Below are positions 26,129-34,584 of a stretch of 64,000 nt of DNA, piece after piece; the first letter of the stretch is position 1; each line of letters starts with the position of its first letter. The notes beneath the pieces are model-generated. The model worked only from the letters and a program-made list of their open reading frames with translations, made no database searches and was not told where the DNA came from. The translations under genes and the position numbers were made by a program. The stretch lies in assembly GCF_007097385.1 (NCBI RefSeq), contig NZ_VJZS01000016.1, positions 1-64,000 of the forward strand. The letters are read 5' to 3'. The stretch comes from Flavobacterium sp. ZT3R18 (lineage in GTDB: Bacteria; Bacteroidota; Bacteroidia; Flavobacteriales; Flavobacteriaceae).

Positions 26129-26228
26129 GAATAACCAGTTCTTACAAAGCATACAAAAACTCATTTAACAACTAACTTTTACTGTAGTATTTAATTCAAA
26201 TTATTAATTACAACAAGTTACCCATAAA

Positions 26229-26828
26229 ATGAAAGATAAAATAATCACAAAAGCGAAAGATATGTTCTTGAAACTCGGTTTCAAAAGCATCACGATGGAT
26301 GATATTGCTTGTGAAATGTGCATTTCTAAAAAAACAATTTATAAATATTTCGCCCATAAAGAATTGTTGATTGAAGAAAGCACACAATTAGTACACAAAG
26401 AAATACATCAAATAATTAATAGTATTGTGGCCAAAAATCACAATTCGATTGAAGAGAATTTTGAAATCAGAAGAACATTTAAGGAAATGTTTAAAACAAG
26501 CGATACTTCTCCAATTTACCAATTAAAAAAGCATTATCCTGAGATTTACAAAAAGGTTTTAACCCAACAAATTCAAGAATGCGAAAGTTGTTTTAGACAA
26601 AATATTGAAAAAGGAATTGCTCAAGGTTTGTATCGCAAAGACTTGAATGTTGAAAATTACATCAAATTTTATTACACCCTAATTTTCAGCATCAACGAAA
26701 ACACCCAATCTGAAAAAGAAGCGCTAAAATTAGAATTAGAAGCATTAGAATACCACACCAGAGCCATGGCAACACCCAGTGGAATAGCGGAACTAGAAAA
26801 ACAATTACAAAACCCTAATATATTATGA
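26229..26828 (+). CDS. TetR/AcrR family repressor 1
   Basis: A 199-residue regulator. The N-terminal helix-turn-helix ('ITMDDIACEMCISKKTIYKYFAHKELL', about 21-47) matches the TetR signature. The C-terminal part is the ligand domain. It is closely related throughout to TetR-2 at 33988 (identical stretches such as 'SKKTIYKYF', 'QLKKHYPEIY', 'RKDL', 'FYYTLIFSINENT'). It overlaps the TolC gene by 4 bp (ATGA). Its likely operator is the 28-bp inverted repeat at 25510-25537 upstream of yceI; none is seen directly upstream of tetR-1 itself. Confidence 0.92.
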   Translation: MKDKIITKAKDMFLKLGFKSITMDDIACEMCISKKTIYKYFAHKELLIEESTQLVHKEIHQIINSIVAKNHNSIEENFEIRRTFKEMFKTSDTSPIYQLKKHYPEIYKKVLTQQIQECESCFRQNIEKGIAQGLYRKDLNVENYIKFYYTLIFSINENTQSEKEALKLELEALEYHTRAMATPSGIAELEKQLQNPNIL

Positions 26829-28162
26829 AGAAAATAATTTTATTGACATTCTTGACTTTTGCGGTCACAGCAAAAGCACAAGAAGTGAAGACGCTTACAC
26901 TAAAAGACGCTATAACGTATGCATTAGAGAATAAAGCCGATGCCAAAAAAGCAAAACTTGAGGTAGAAAACAGTGAATACAAAATTCAAGAAGTTCGTTC
27001 CAGAGCCCTACCGCAAATCACGGCAAACGGAAGCTTAATGTACAATCCTGTTTTGCAAACTAGTGTTATTGATGGAGCAGCTTTTGGCGCCCCAGGAACT
27101 ACAATGCAAGTTTCTTTTGGACAAAAATGGACTTCGGGTGCTGGAGTTTCGTTAAACCAAGTACTTTTTGACCAATCTGTTTTTACGGGATTGAGAGCGG
27201 CAAAAACGACTCGTGAATTTTACCAAATAAACAATCAATTAACAGAAGAACAGGTTATTGAAAGAGTAGCAAACAATTATTACTCCGTATATGTACAACG
27301 TGAAAGGTTGACTTTATTGGACAGCAATTATGTGAATACCTCAAAAGTTAGGGACATCATAAAAGGTCAATTTAACAATGGTTTGGCCAAAAAAATTGAT
27401 TTAGACCGAATCGTAGTAAAAATGTCAAACATTGACACGGAACGTCAACAAATCAAAAATGGAATTCAATTACAAGAAAATGCATTGAAGTTTTATATGG
27501 GAATGCCTATTGAAACTCAAATTGTGATTCCACAAACTGAATTTGAAGTAACCCCAGCAGCATTGACCGAGGCTCCAAATACAGCCAACAGAACCGAATA
27601 TCTGCTTTTGAAAAAACAAGAAGAATTATTAGAGTTCCGAAAAACAGCCATTAAAGCCGAATATTACCCAACGCTTTCTTTAGTAGCAGGATACAATTAT
27701 ATAGGACAAGGACCAGAAATGCCTCTTTTTGCAAAACCTGAAAATGGTGTGTATTGGTCTGATTACTCATCCATTGGATTGAATTTGAGAGTCCCAATTT
27801 TTACTGGTTTTGGAACTCGTGCCAAGGTAAGCCAAGCTGATGTTAGCATTAGATCACTTCAGGAAGACATTAAAGACACCCAACTTTCACTTGATTTAGA
27901 GTATAGAAATGCAAAAACTCAAATTGAGAATAACATTATAACCATCGGCAATCAAAAAGAGAACATGCGTTTGGCTGGAGATATTTTAAAAAACACCAAA
28001 AACAATTATCTTCAAGGATTAGCCTCATTAACTGATTTATTAGATGCCGAAAATGCATCACTTGAAGCACAGAACAATTACACCAGAGCAGTATTAGCCT
28101 ATAAAATTGCTGAAATAACATTAATCAAATCTAAAGGAGAACTTAAAACATTATTAAACTAA
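26825..28162 (+). CDS. TolC-family outer-membrane efflux channel 1
   Basis: A 445-residue outer-membrane efflux protein with a signal peptide ('TFAVTAKAQ', cleavage near 19) and two OEP repeats with long helical stretches ('LTLKDAITYALENKADAKKAKLEVENSEY' at the start of repeat one; 'FTGFGTRAKVSQADVSIRSLQEDIKDTQL' in repeat two). It forms the trimeric exit duct for the adaptor and RND pump encoded next. Start overlaps the tetR stop; the adaptor gene starts 8 bp after its end. Confidence 0.93.
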   Translation: MKKIILLTFLTFAVTAKAQEVKTLTLKDAITYALENKADAKKAKLEVENSEYKIQEVRSRALPQITANGSLMYNPVLQTSVIDGAAFGAPGTTMQVSFGQKWTSGAGVSLNQVLFDQSVFTGLRAAKTTREFYQINNQLTEEQVIERVANNYYSVYVQRERLTLLDSNYVNTSKVRDIIKGQFNNGLAKKIDLDRIVVKMSNIDTERQQIKNGIQLQENALKFYMGMPIETQIVIPQTEFEVTPAALTEAPNTANRTEYLLLKKQEELLEFRKTAIKAEYYPTLSLVAGYNYIGQGPEMPLFAKPENGVYWSDYSSIGLNLRVPIFTGFGTRAKVSQADVSIRSLQEDIKDTQLSLDLEYRNAKTQIENNIITIGNQKENMRLAGDILKNTKNNYLQGLASLTDLLDAENASLEAQNNYTRAVLAYKIAEITLIKSKGELKTLLN

Positions 28163-28169
28163 AAACAAG

Positions 28170-29234
28170 ATGAAAAAAAACATAATAACCGTAGCTGTAA
28201 TTTTAGGAGCATTAGGGCTTATTGCTTTTACTTTAAATACAAATAAAATTGAAAACAAAGCTAAAACAGATATTGTTGCCGAAAAAAATGCTTCGATATC
28301 CGTAAAAACACAAGAAGTAAAAACACAAGAAGTTTCTTTAGACTTTGTAGCGAATGGTAACTTCGAGCCAACTCAAGAATTAACTTTTTCTGCGGAAAAA
28401 TCTGGAAAAGTAATTAGCGTTTTGGTAAAAGAAGGCGATTATGTAAATGTTGGACAAACATTGGTAATTGTTCGAAGCGACGTTATAAATGTTAATGCTC
28501 AAACCGCCAAAGCAGCGTATGACAATGCAAAATCGGATTATGATCGTTATGAAAACGCTTATAAAACAGGTGGTGTAACCAAACAACAATTGGATCAAGC
28601 CAAACTAGCCTTAACTAATGCAGGTTCAAACTTAAAACAAGCCAACATCAACGTAGGCGATACCAAAGTAAAAGCGCCAATTAAAGGATTTATCAATAAA
28701 AAATATATTGAGCCAGGTTCTATTTTAACTGGAATGCCGGCAACAGCAATGTTTGATATTGTAAATGTTTCTAAACTGAAACTAAAAGTTACCGTAAACG
28801 AAAGTCAAGTGGCAAGCTTACAATTAGGAAACAGTGTAAATGTAACTTCTAGCGTTTTCCCTGACAAAACTTTTGCTGGAAAAATCACTTTTATCGCTGC
28901 AAAAGCAGATCAAACCTTGAATTTTCCTGTAGAAATTGAAATTGCAAACAACGCCAACAACAGCGTAAAGGCAGGAATGTACGGAACTGCTAATTTTGGT
29001 TCTAAACAAAAACAACAATTAAAAGTAATTCCTAGAAATGCTTTTGTGGGAAGTGTGAGCAGCAACGAAGTTTTTGTGGTTGAAAACGGTATTGCAAAAT
29101 TCAAAAAAGTAACTTCTGGAAGAATCTTGGGAGATTTAGTAGAAATAGTTGACGGATTATCTGATGGAGATACTGTAATTGTTACAGGGCAAATTAACTT
29201 GCAAGATGGTAATGCAGTAGAAATTATTAAGTAA
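28170..29234 (+). CDS. RND periplasmic adaptor (HlyD/MFP family) 1
   Basis: A 354-residue membrane-fusion protein. It has an N-terminal signal-anchor (about 5-24, 'VAVILGALGLIAFTL'), a lipoyl/biotinyl-like half ('KVISVLVKEGDYVNVGQTLVIV'), a short alpha-hairpin (about 110-160) and the second lipoyl half ('DTKVKAPIKGFINKKYIEPG'), then beta-barrel and membrane-proximal domains ('VIPRNAFVGSVSSNEVFVVENG'). It links the TolC duct to the RND pump. An 87-bp hairpin-rich gap separates it from the pump gene. Confidence 0.92.
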   Translation: MKKNIITVAVILGALGLIAFTLNTNKIENKAKTDIVAEKNASISVKTQEVKTQEVSLDFVANGNFEPTQELTFSAEKSGKVISVLVKEGDYVNVGQTLVIVRSDVINVNAQTAKAAYDNAKSDYDRYENAYKTGGVTKQQLDQAKLALTNAGSNLKQANINVGDTKVKAPIKGFINKKYIEPGSILTGMPATAMFDIVNVSKLKLKVTVNESQVASLQLGNSVNVTSSVFPDKTFAGKITFIAAKADQTLNFPVEIEIANNANNSVKAGMYGTANFGSKQKQQLKVIPRNAFVGSVSSNEVFVVENGIAKFKKVTSGRILGDLVEIVDGLSDGDTVIVTGQINLQDGNAVEIIK

Positions 29235-29321
29235 AAGTAATTAGTGATTAGCTATAAACTACACTTGCATTCAGGGCTAATCACTATTTACTAATCACTT
29301 ATCACTATTTAAAAGAAAAAC
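29235..29321 (+). repeat. Intra-operon hairpin region (AGTGATTAG repeats)
   Basis: AATTAGTGATTAGC on the left pairs with GCTAATCACT, and with further TAATCACT copies, on the right, giving a hairpin that nearly fills the gap between adaptor and pump genes. It may tune the transcript ratio or stability (inference). Confidence 0.6.
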
Positions 29322-32300
29322 ATGAAATTAGCAGAAATATCCATAAAACGTCCGTCGTTAGTAATTGTATTGTTTACAATTCTAACCCTTGGTGGACTGT
29401 TCAGTTATAGCCAGTTGGGCTATGAATTGATTCCTAAATTCGAACAAAACGTAATTACAATTGCTACGATTTATCCTGGAGCTTCTCCAAGTGAGGTCGA
29501 AAACACGGTTACCAAAAAAATAGAAGATGCCGTCGCATCATTAGAGAATATCAAAAAAATTGACTCTAAATCTTATGAAAGTTTGTCTATCGTATCGATT
29601 TCTTTGACTTCAAAAGCCAAAGTGGATATTTCGATGAATGACGCGCAACGAAAAATAAATGCCATTATTAGCGATTTACCCGATGATGCCAAAACACCAT
29701 CGCTTACTAAATTCTCCTTGAGTGATTTGCCAATTATGACCATTGGTGCCAACGGAAAAATGGATGAAGCTACTTTTTATGATTTAATTGATAAAAAAAT
29801 CACTCCCGTTTTATCTCGTGTCCCTGGTGTGGCACAAGTAAATATTATTGGTGGTCAAGAACGTGAAATTCAGGTAAATCTTGATGCTGTAAAAATGCAA
29901 GGTTATGGACTTTCAATTCCGCAGGTACAACAGACTATTTTGACATCCAACTTGGATTTTCCAACAGGAAACATTCAAACTCGTGATCAAAAAATATTAA
30001 TTCGTCTTGCGGGTAAATATAAAGATGTAGCAGAGTTAAGAAACTTAGTTGTTTCGTCTAAAGGCGGAATTCAGATTCGTTTGGGAGAGATTGCCGATGT
30101 GCAAGACACTCAAAAAATTGCTGAAAAAATTTCGCGTGTAGATCAAAAAAGTGCCATTATACTGCAAGTAATTAAACAATCTGATGCCAATGCCGTAGCG
30201 GTAAGTGAGCAATTGATCAAAACCATTCATAGTCTGGAAAAAGATTATAAAACAAATGCTTTAAAATTAGAAATTGCCAAAGACAGCACCGTTTATACCT
30301 TAGAAGCCGCCGATTCTGTGGTACACGATTTATTAATTGCAGTAGTCTTGGTTGCTTTTGTAATGTTGTTTTTCTTGCACAGTATTCGAAATTCATTGAT
30401 TGTAATGGTATCGATTCCGTCTTCATTAATCGCCACCTTTATTGGGATTTATTTAATGGGATATACTTTAAACTTGATGAGTTTATTAGGATTGTCATTG
30501 GTAGTTGGTATTCTGGTCGATGATGCCATTGTGGTATTGGAAAATATCTACAGGCACATGGAAATGGGTAAGAGCCGTGTTCGTGCCGCTTTTGATGGAA
30601 CTGCCGAAATTGGCGGAACCGTAACTTCGATTACCTTGGTAATTGTGGTGGTATTTTTGCCAATTGCAATGAGTTCTGGATTGGTATCCAATATTATTAC
30701 ACAGTTTTGTGTGACGGTAATTATTGCAACCTTATTTTCTCTTTTGACATCTTTTACCATTATTCCGTGGTTGTCTTCCCGTTATGGAAAACTAGAACAT
30801 ATTGAGGGTAAAAACTTATTTGGAAGAATTATTCTTGCATTCGAAAGTTATTTAACTCGTTTTACCCACTGGGTTTCTGGATTGCTAAACTGGTGTTTGG
30901 ATCATTATTTGAAAACGATTGGTGTGGTGTTGATTTTGTTTTTCGGTTCAACAATCGGATTGCTTGGAGGAGGTTTTATTGGAGGAGAATTCTTTGCCGC
31001 TTCGGATAGTGGAGAGTTTTTAGTTCAAATAGAAATGCCAAAAGATGCTTCTCTGGAACAAACCAACTTTATGACGCAAAAAGCAGAAGCCTTTTTGAAA
31101 ACCGAAGAGTATGTTCACAGTCAAATTACGACTGTAGGACAAACCAGTGAAGGATTGGGTGCTGCGCAAGCCACTGCTTATAAAGCCGAGATTGACGTAA
31201 AAATGATTGACCAAAAAGAGCGTACTGATGACGCCTCTGTTTACGCAGCCAAAATTAAACGTAAACTCGAAAAAGTATTGGTTGGAGCCAAAGTAAAAAC
31301 AGTTCCCGTTGGTATTCTAGGAACAGCCGAAGATGCTACTCTTGGATTAATCGTAACAGGTCCTTCGGTAGAAAGTGCGATGAAATTTGCCAAATTAGCG
31401 GAAGCTGAATTGCGCACCATTCCAGGAACTACCGAGATTAAATTGACTGTAGAAGACGGAAATCCTGAAATTAACATAAAAGTAGATCGTGATAAAATGG
31501 CTGCTTTGGGACTAACCCTTCAAACGGTTGGTATGACGATGCAAACCGCATACAGTGGAAACACCGATGGAAAATTTAGAGCTGGCGAATACGAATACGA
31601 CATCAACATTAAATACAATGCTTTTGATAGAAAAAGCATCACTGATGTTAGTAACCTTATCTTTATCAATGCTGCTGGACAACAAATCAAATTATCACAA
31701 TTTGCAAGTATTACCGAAGGTTCTGGCCCTAGCCAATTAGAGCGTAGAGACAAAACGGCATCGGTAACTGTCAAGGGACAAAACGTAGGGGTTCCTGCGG
31801 GAACAATTGTGACCCAATGGCAAGCAAAACTGGACAAACTTAAAAAACCTGTTGGAGTAAATTACATTTGGGGTGGAGACCAAGAAAATCAAAGCGAAGG
31901 TTTTGGTACTTTGGGAATCGCTTTATTAGCCGCTATCATCTTAGTTTATCTAGTAATGGTTGGTTTGTATGATAGTTTTATACACCCGTTTGTGGTATTG
32001 TTTGCTATTCCGCTTTCGTTTATTGGAGCGATGCTAGCTTTGGCATTAACCAATAATACGTTGAACATATTTACCATTTTGGGTATCATTATGTTAATTG
32101 GTCTGGTGTGTAAAAATGCGATTATGCTTGTGGATTACACCAACCAACGAAGAGCTGCTGGCGAAAGCATAAGAACGGCATTAATTCAAGCGAATCACGC
32201 TCGTTTGCGTCCGATTTTAATGACGACCATTGCGATGGTATTTGGTATGTTCCCAATTGCATTGGCTTCTGGAGCTGGAGCCGAATGGAAAAACGGTTTG

Positions 32301-32498
32301 GCTTGGGTAATTATTGGTGGATTGATCAGTTCATTATTCCTAACCTTGATTATTGTTCCTGTGATTTATGAAATCATGGAAAAAATAATTGCTAAATTCT
32401 CTAAAGAAGAAAAAGTGGATTACGAAGCCGAAATGGTTGCTGATTACGATCACAAAGAATTAAGCGAAGATGGATTTAATCCGAAGCATACGGTTTAA
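29322..32498 (+). CDS. RND-type multidrug efflux pump 1 (AcrB/HAE family)
   Basis: A 1058-residue inner-membrane proton-driven exporter. The standard layout is visible: TM1 at about 12-30, a large periplasmic porter loop, TM2-6 at about 335-475 with the TM4 proton-relay pair in 'VGILVDDAIVVLENI', the second loop (about 560-860), and TM8-12 with 'GLVCKNAIMLVDYTNQ', where the relay Lys is present. All key relay residues are kept, so the pump should be functional. The C-terminus ends with an acidic 'EMVADYDHKELSEDGF' tail; a fragment of the same tail is found at 33473. Confidence 0.95.
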   Translation: MKLAEISIKRPSLVIVLFTILTLGGLFSYSQLGYELIPKFEQNVITIATIYPGASPSEVENTVTKKIEDAVASLENIKKIDSKSYESLSIVSISLTSKAKVDISMNDAQRKINAIISDLPDDAKTPSLTKFSLSDLPIMTIGANGKMDEATFYDLIDKKITPVLSRVPGVAQVNIIGGQEREIQVNLDAVKMQGYGLSIPQVQQTILTSNLDFPTGNIQTRDQKILIRLAGKYKDVAELRNLVVSSKGGIQIRLGEIADVQDTQKIAEKISRVDQKSAIILQVIKQSDANAVAVSEQLIKTIHSLEKDYKTNALKLEIAKDSTVYTLEAADSVVHDLLIAVVLVAFVMLFFLHSIRNSLIVMVSIPSSLIATFIGIYLMGYTLNLMSLLGLSLVVGILVDDAIVVLENIYRHMEMGKSRVRAAFDGTAEIGGTVTSITLVIVVVFLPIAMSSGLVSNIITQFCVTVIIATLFSLLTSFTIIPWLSSRYGKLEHIEGKNLFGRIILAFESYLTRFTHWVSGLLNWCLDHYLKTIGVVLILFFGSTIGLLGGGFIGGEFFAASDSGEFLVQIEMPKDASLEQTNFMTQKAEAFLKTEEYVHSQITTVGQTSEGLGAAQATAYKAEIDVKMIDQKERTDDASVYAAKIKRKLEKVLVGAKVKTVPVGILGTAEDATLGLIVTGPSVESAMKFAKLAEAELRTIPGTTEIKLTVEDGNPEINIKVDRDKMAALGLTLQTVGMTMQTAYSGNTDGKFRAGEYEYDINIKYNAFDRKSITDVSNLIFINAAGQQIKLSQFASITEGSGPSQLERRDKTASVTVKGQNVGVPAGTIVTQWQAKLDKLKKPVGVNYIWGGDQENQSEGFGTLGIALLAAIILVYLVMVGLYDSFIHPFVVLFAIPLSFIGAMLALALTNNTLNIFTILGIIMLIGLVCKNAIMLVDYTNQRRAAGESIRTALIQANHARLRPILMTTIAMVFGMFPIALASGAGAEWKNGLAWVIIGGLISSLFLTLIIVPVIYEIMEKIIAKFSKEEKVDYEAEMVADYDHKELSEDGFNPKHTV

Positions 32499-32527
32499 TA
32501 CCTCTGAATTTAATTTTATACTTAAGG

Positions 32528-32563
32528 AAACCACCAGAAATCTGATTTTTGGTGGTTTTTTTA
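32528..32563 (+). terminator. Terminator of efflux operon 1
   Basis: Stem AAACCACCA with TGGTGGTTT, loop of about 13, then a T run, 30 bp after the RND stop codon. Confidence 0.82.
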
Positions 32564-32729
32564 TCTTTGTAGGAATAGAATGGGTATATTTGAAATATGA
32601 TCCTTTAACAAACCTTATACAGATTCAAACCCAAATGGTTGAATCTGTGGAAATTTGTTTAGGATATATACAAGTTGATGGCTCGTGTTACTAGCAAGAA
32701 TAACATTTTTTTAATGAGTTTCAGAAACT

Positions 32730-33320
32730 ATGAATTATTCAAACTTACAAAATAACGATAATCTACAAGAACAAATGGAAAACATGAAACAAGCCCAACT
32801 TGAAATGAGAAATAATTATATCTGTGGAGCTACTGGCATTGTAGTTTCTGGATTTATGTGGTTACTTTCAGGTTTAGTAGCCTACAATTATCCTCCAAAG
32901 CAGGCTGTTTGGACACTTCTTATTGGAGGGGTATTGATTCATCCTATAAGCACAATTTTCAATAAGATACTTGGGGTTAGCGGAACTCATAGTAAGAACA
33001 ACGCCTTGGGTAATCTTGCTATGGAAGGAACATTTTTTATGCTAATGTGCATACCACTTGCTTACGGACTTTCACTGCTACGAATTGAATGGTTCTTTCA
33101 AGGGATGCTTATGATAATTGGAGGCCGATATTTAACTTTTAATACCCTATACGGAAACCGATTATTTTGGATTATAGGGGCGACTTTGGGAATTGCGGGG
33201 TATTTACTATATTCATTAAATGCACAATCTTATGTGTCTGCCTTGACTGGTTCAATAATTGAAATTTCCTACGGCGCTTTTATGTATATCTATTCCCGAA
33301 GAACACAAACAATTGTATAG
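32730..33320 (+). CDS. Integral membrane protein of unknown function
   Basis: A 196-residue protein with a soluble N-terminal stretch of about 30 residues followed by roughly six hydrophobic segments ('GATGIVVSGFMWLLSGLVAY', 'VWTLLIGGVLIHPIS', 'TFFMLMCIPLAYGLSLL', 'LFWIIGATLGIAGYLLYSL'). It resembles small membrane proteins grouped under domains of unknown function (possibly DUF7010), but no function can be assigned. A TATATTTG box lies at 32585-32592. It stands alone between efflux operon 1 and the relic region. Confidence 0.7.
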   Translation: MNYSNLQNNDNLQEQMENMKQAQLEMRNNYICGATGIVVSGFMWLLSGLVAYNYPPKQAVWTLLIGGVLIHPISTIFNKILGVSGTHSKNNALGNLAMEGTFFMLMCIPLAYGLSLLRIEWFFQGMLMIIGGRYLTFNTLYGNRLFWIIGATLGIAGYLLYSLNAQSYVSALTGSIIEISYGAFMYIYSRRTQTIV

Positions 33321-33439
33321 AACTTTGCGAATATAGACCTGAATCAGCCACTCAAAATTCTAAAAAAGCTTCTTCAAAAAAAATAATCATTTTGGAATCA
33401 AATCCAATAAAAACATGATTATTTTGGAATACAGCAAAA

Positions 33440-33601
33440 ATGGGTTGCTTTCTAAAGCAGAAAAAAATAGTTGAAATGGTTGCCGATTACGATCACAAAG
33501 AGTTAAGCCAAGACGGTTTTAGCCGCAAAGACTACAAAAGAAGCACAATGTTCGCAAAGCATAGCGAACTTTGCTGTATTCATTGTGCACTTCGCAATTA
33601 A
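33440..33601 (+). pseudogene. 3' remnant of an RND efflux pump gene
   Basis: The frame MGCFLKQKKIVEMVADYDHK... shares EMVADYDHKELS-DGF with the C-terminal tail of RND pump 1 (32432-32498), and the DNA is close to identical over about 50 bp. After that match the frame runs into a palindromic insertion and ends at 33601. No other part of an RND gene is left. It is a relic, not a functional gene. Confidence 0.8.
33543..33588. repeat. Palindromic insertion in RND relic
   Basis: GCACAATG at the left pairs with CATTGTGC at the right, with inner arms GCAAAG and CTTTGC. It interrupts the homology to the RND tail, so it probably arrived after the gene was lost. Confidence 0.55.
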
Positions 33602-33650
33602 TTTTTATAGCTAAATCATTTAGACTCTACGTTTTGTTAAAAAAAAGCAA

Positions 33651-33689
33651 AAAAAAAGGACTTTCAAATATTTTGGAAGTCCTTTTTTT
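33651..33689 (+). terminator. Rho-independent terminator
   Basis: Stem AAAGGACTT with AAGTCCTTT plus inner pairs, loop of about 10, flanked by A and T runs. Probably the old terminator of the lost RND operon. Confidence 0.8.
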
Positions 33690-33765
33690 ATGGAGTTATC
33701 TGTAATTCCTAATTTAAAAAAAAAGCTAATTCCTTAATTTTAAACACAATCTAAAAAAAGACATG

Positions 33766-33805
33766 GGAAACTTATTCTGTTTTTAACGTTTCCTTATTAT
33801 ATTTG
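33766..33805 (+). promoter_or_regulatory. TetR-type operator and -7 box, copy 2
   Basis: GGAAAC-N16-GTTTCC at 33766-33793, 4 bp, then TATATTTG at 33798-33805. Same geometry as 25510-25549. No gene starts directly after it; copy 3 lies 145 bp downstream, suggesting that a gene once present here (yceI in the paralogous operon) was lost. Confidence 0.72.
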
Positions 33806-33910
33806 CACTACAAAATTATTACAAAAACTAGAAATCACGAAGAATAGGCAACAACTTCTGATAGTATGCTTATTCCTATATTTAGAATTTAAACATCATT
33901 AAAAACAAAA

Positions 33911-33950
33911 GGAAACACTTTTTAGGGTATTCGTTTTCTTATTATATTTA
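33911..33950 (+). promoter_or_regulatory. TetR-type operator and -7 box, copy 3
   Basis: GGAAAC-N16-GTTTTC at 33911-33938 (one base off the ideal), 4 bp, then TATATTTA at 33943-33950. It lies 38 bp upstream of tetR-2 and is its likely autoregulated promoter. Confidence 0.72.
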
Positions 33951-33987
33951 CACCAATACATTAATTAACAAATAGTTACCACACAAG

Positions 33988-34584
33988 ATGAAAGACAAGA
34001 TTATATCAAAAGCTACTGATTTATTTTTAAAACTAGGTTTTAAAAGTGTCACTATGGATGATATTGCAGGGGATATGTGCATTTCAAAAAAAACGATTTA
34101 CAAATACTTTTGCAATAAAGAAGTCTTAATTAAAGAAAGCACCGAAATGGTTCACATAACCGTTCACGAAATCATTGATACCATTGTTGCCAAAAATCAC
34201 AACGCAATAGAAGAGAATTTTGAAATCCGAAAAATGTTCAAAGAGATGTTCAAATCTTCCGACACCTCTCCATTATACCAATTAAAAAAACATTATCCCG
34301 AAATTTATCAAAACGTAATGTCTAGAGAAATTAATAAGTGTAATATGTGTTTTAAACAAAATATAGAAAAAGGAATAATGCAGCATTTGTATCGAAAAGA
34401 TCTCGATGTTGATGTCTATGTGAAATTCTATTACACTTTGATTTTTAGCATTAACGAAAATACCCCCTCCGAAAAAGAAGCGCAAAAATTAGAATTGGAT
34501 GCACTAGAATACCACACCAGAGCTATGGCAACAACAAAGGGAATAGCCGAACTTGAAGTACAATTATCTAAAACCAATATATAA
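33988..34584 (+). CDS. TetR/AcrR family repressor 2
   Basis: A 198-residue paralogue of TetR-1, with the helix-turn-helix 'VTMDDIAGDMCISKKTIYKYFCNKEVL' at about 21-47. The recognition helix 'SKKTIYKYF' is identical in both repressors, which predicts that they bind the same operators and cross-regulate. The ligand domains differ more than the DNA-binding domains. Its stop codon overlaps the TolC-2 start (TAATG). Confidence 0.92.
   Translation: MKDKIISKATDLFLKLGFKSVTMDDIAGDMCISKKTIYKYFCNKEVLIKESTEMVHITVHEIIDTIVAKNHNAIEENFEIRKMFKEMFKSSDTSPLYQLKKHYPEIYQNVMSREINKCNMCFKQNIEKGIMQHLYRKDLDVDVYVKFYYTLIFSINENTPSEKEAQKLELDALEYHTRAMATTKGIAELEVQLSKTNI

Larger units (their letters stand above)
33321..33987 (+). 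other. Relic and regulatory region between efflux cassettes
   Basis: Gap of about 670 bp with no intact gene. In order it holds a small inverted repeat (ATAATCAT with ATGATTAT, 33385-33418), the 3' remnant of an RND pump gene (33440-33601) disrupted by a palindromic insertion (33543-33588), a terminator, and two copies of the TetR-type operator/promoter. It looks like the scar of a deletion within an ancestral array of three efflux cassettes. Confidence 0.7.

Noticed and set aside
32470..32694. 74-codon frame overlapping the RND-1 3' end
   Set aside because: It overlaps the pump gene and runs through the terminator hairpin; no domain visible.
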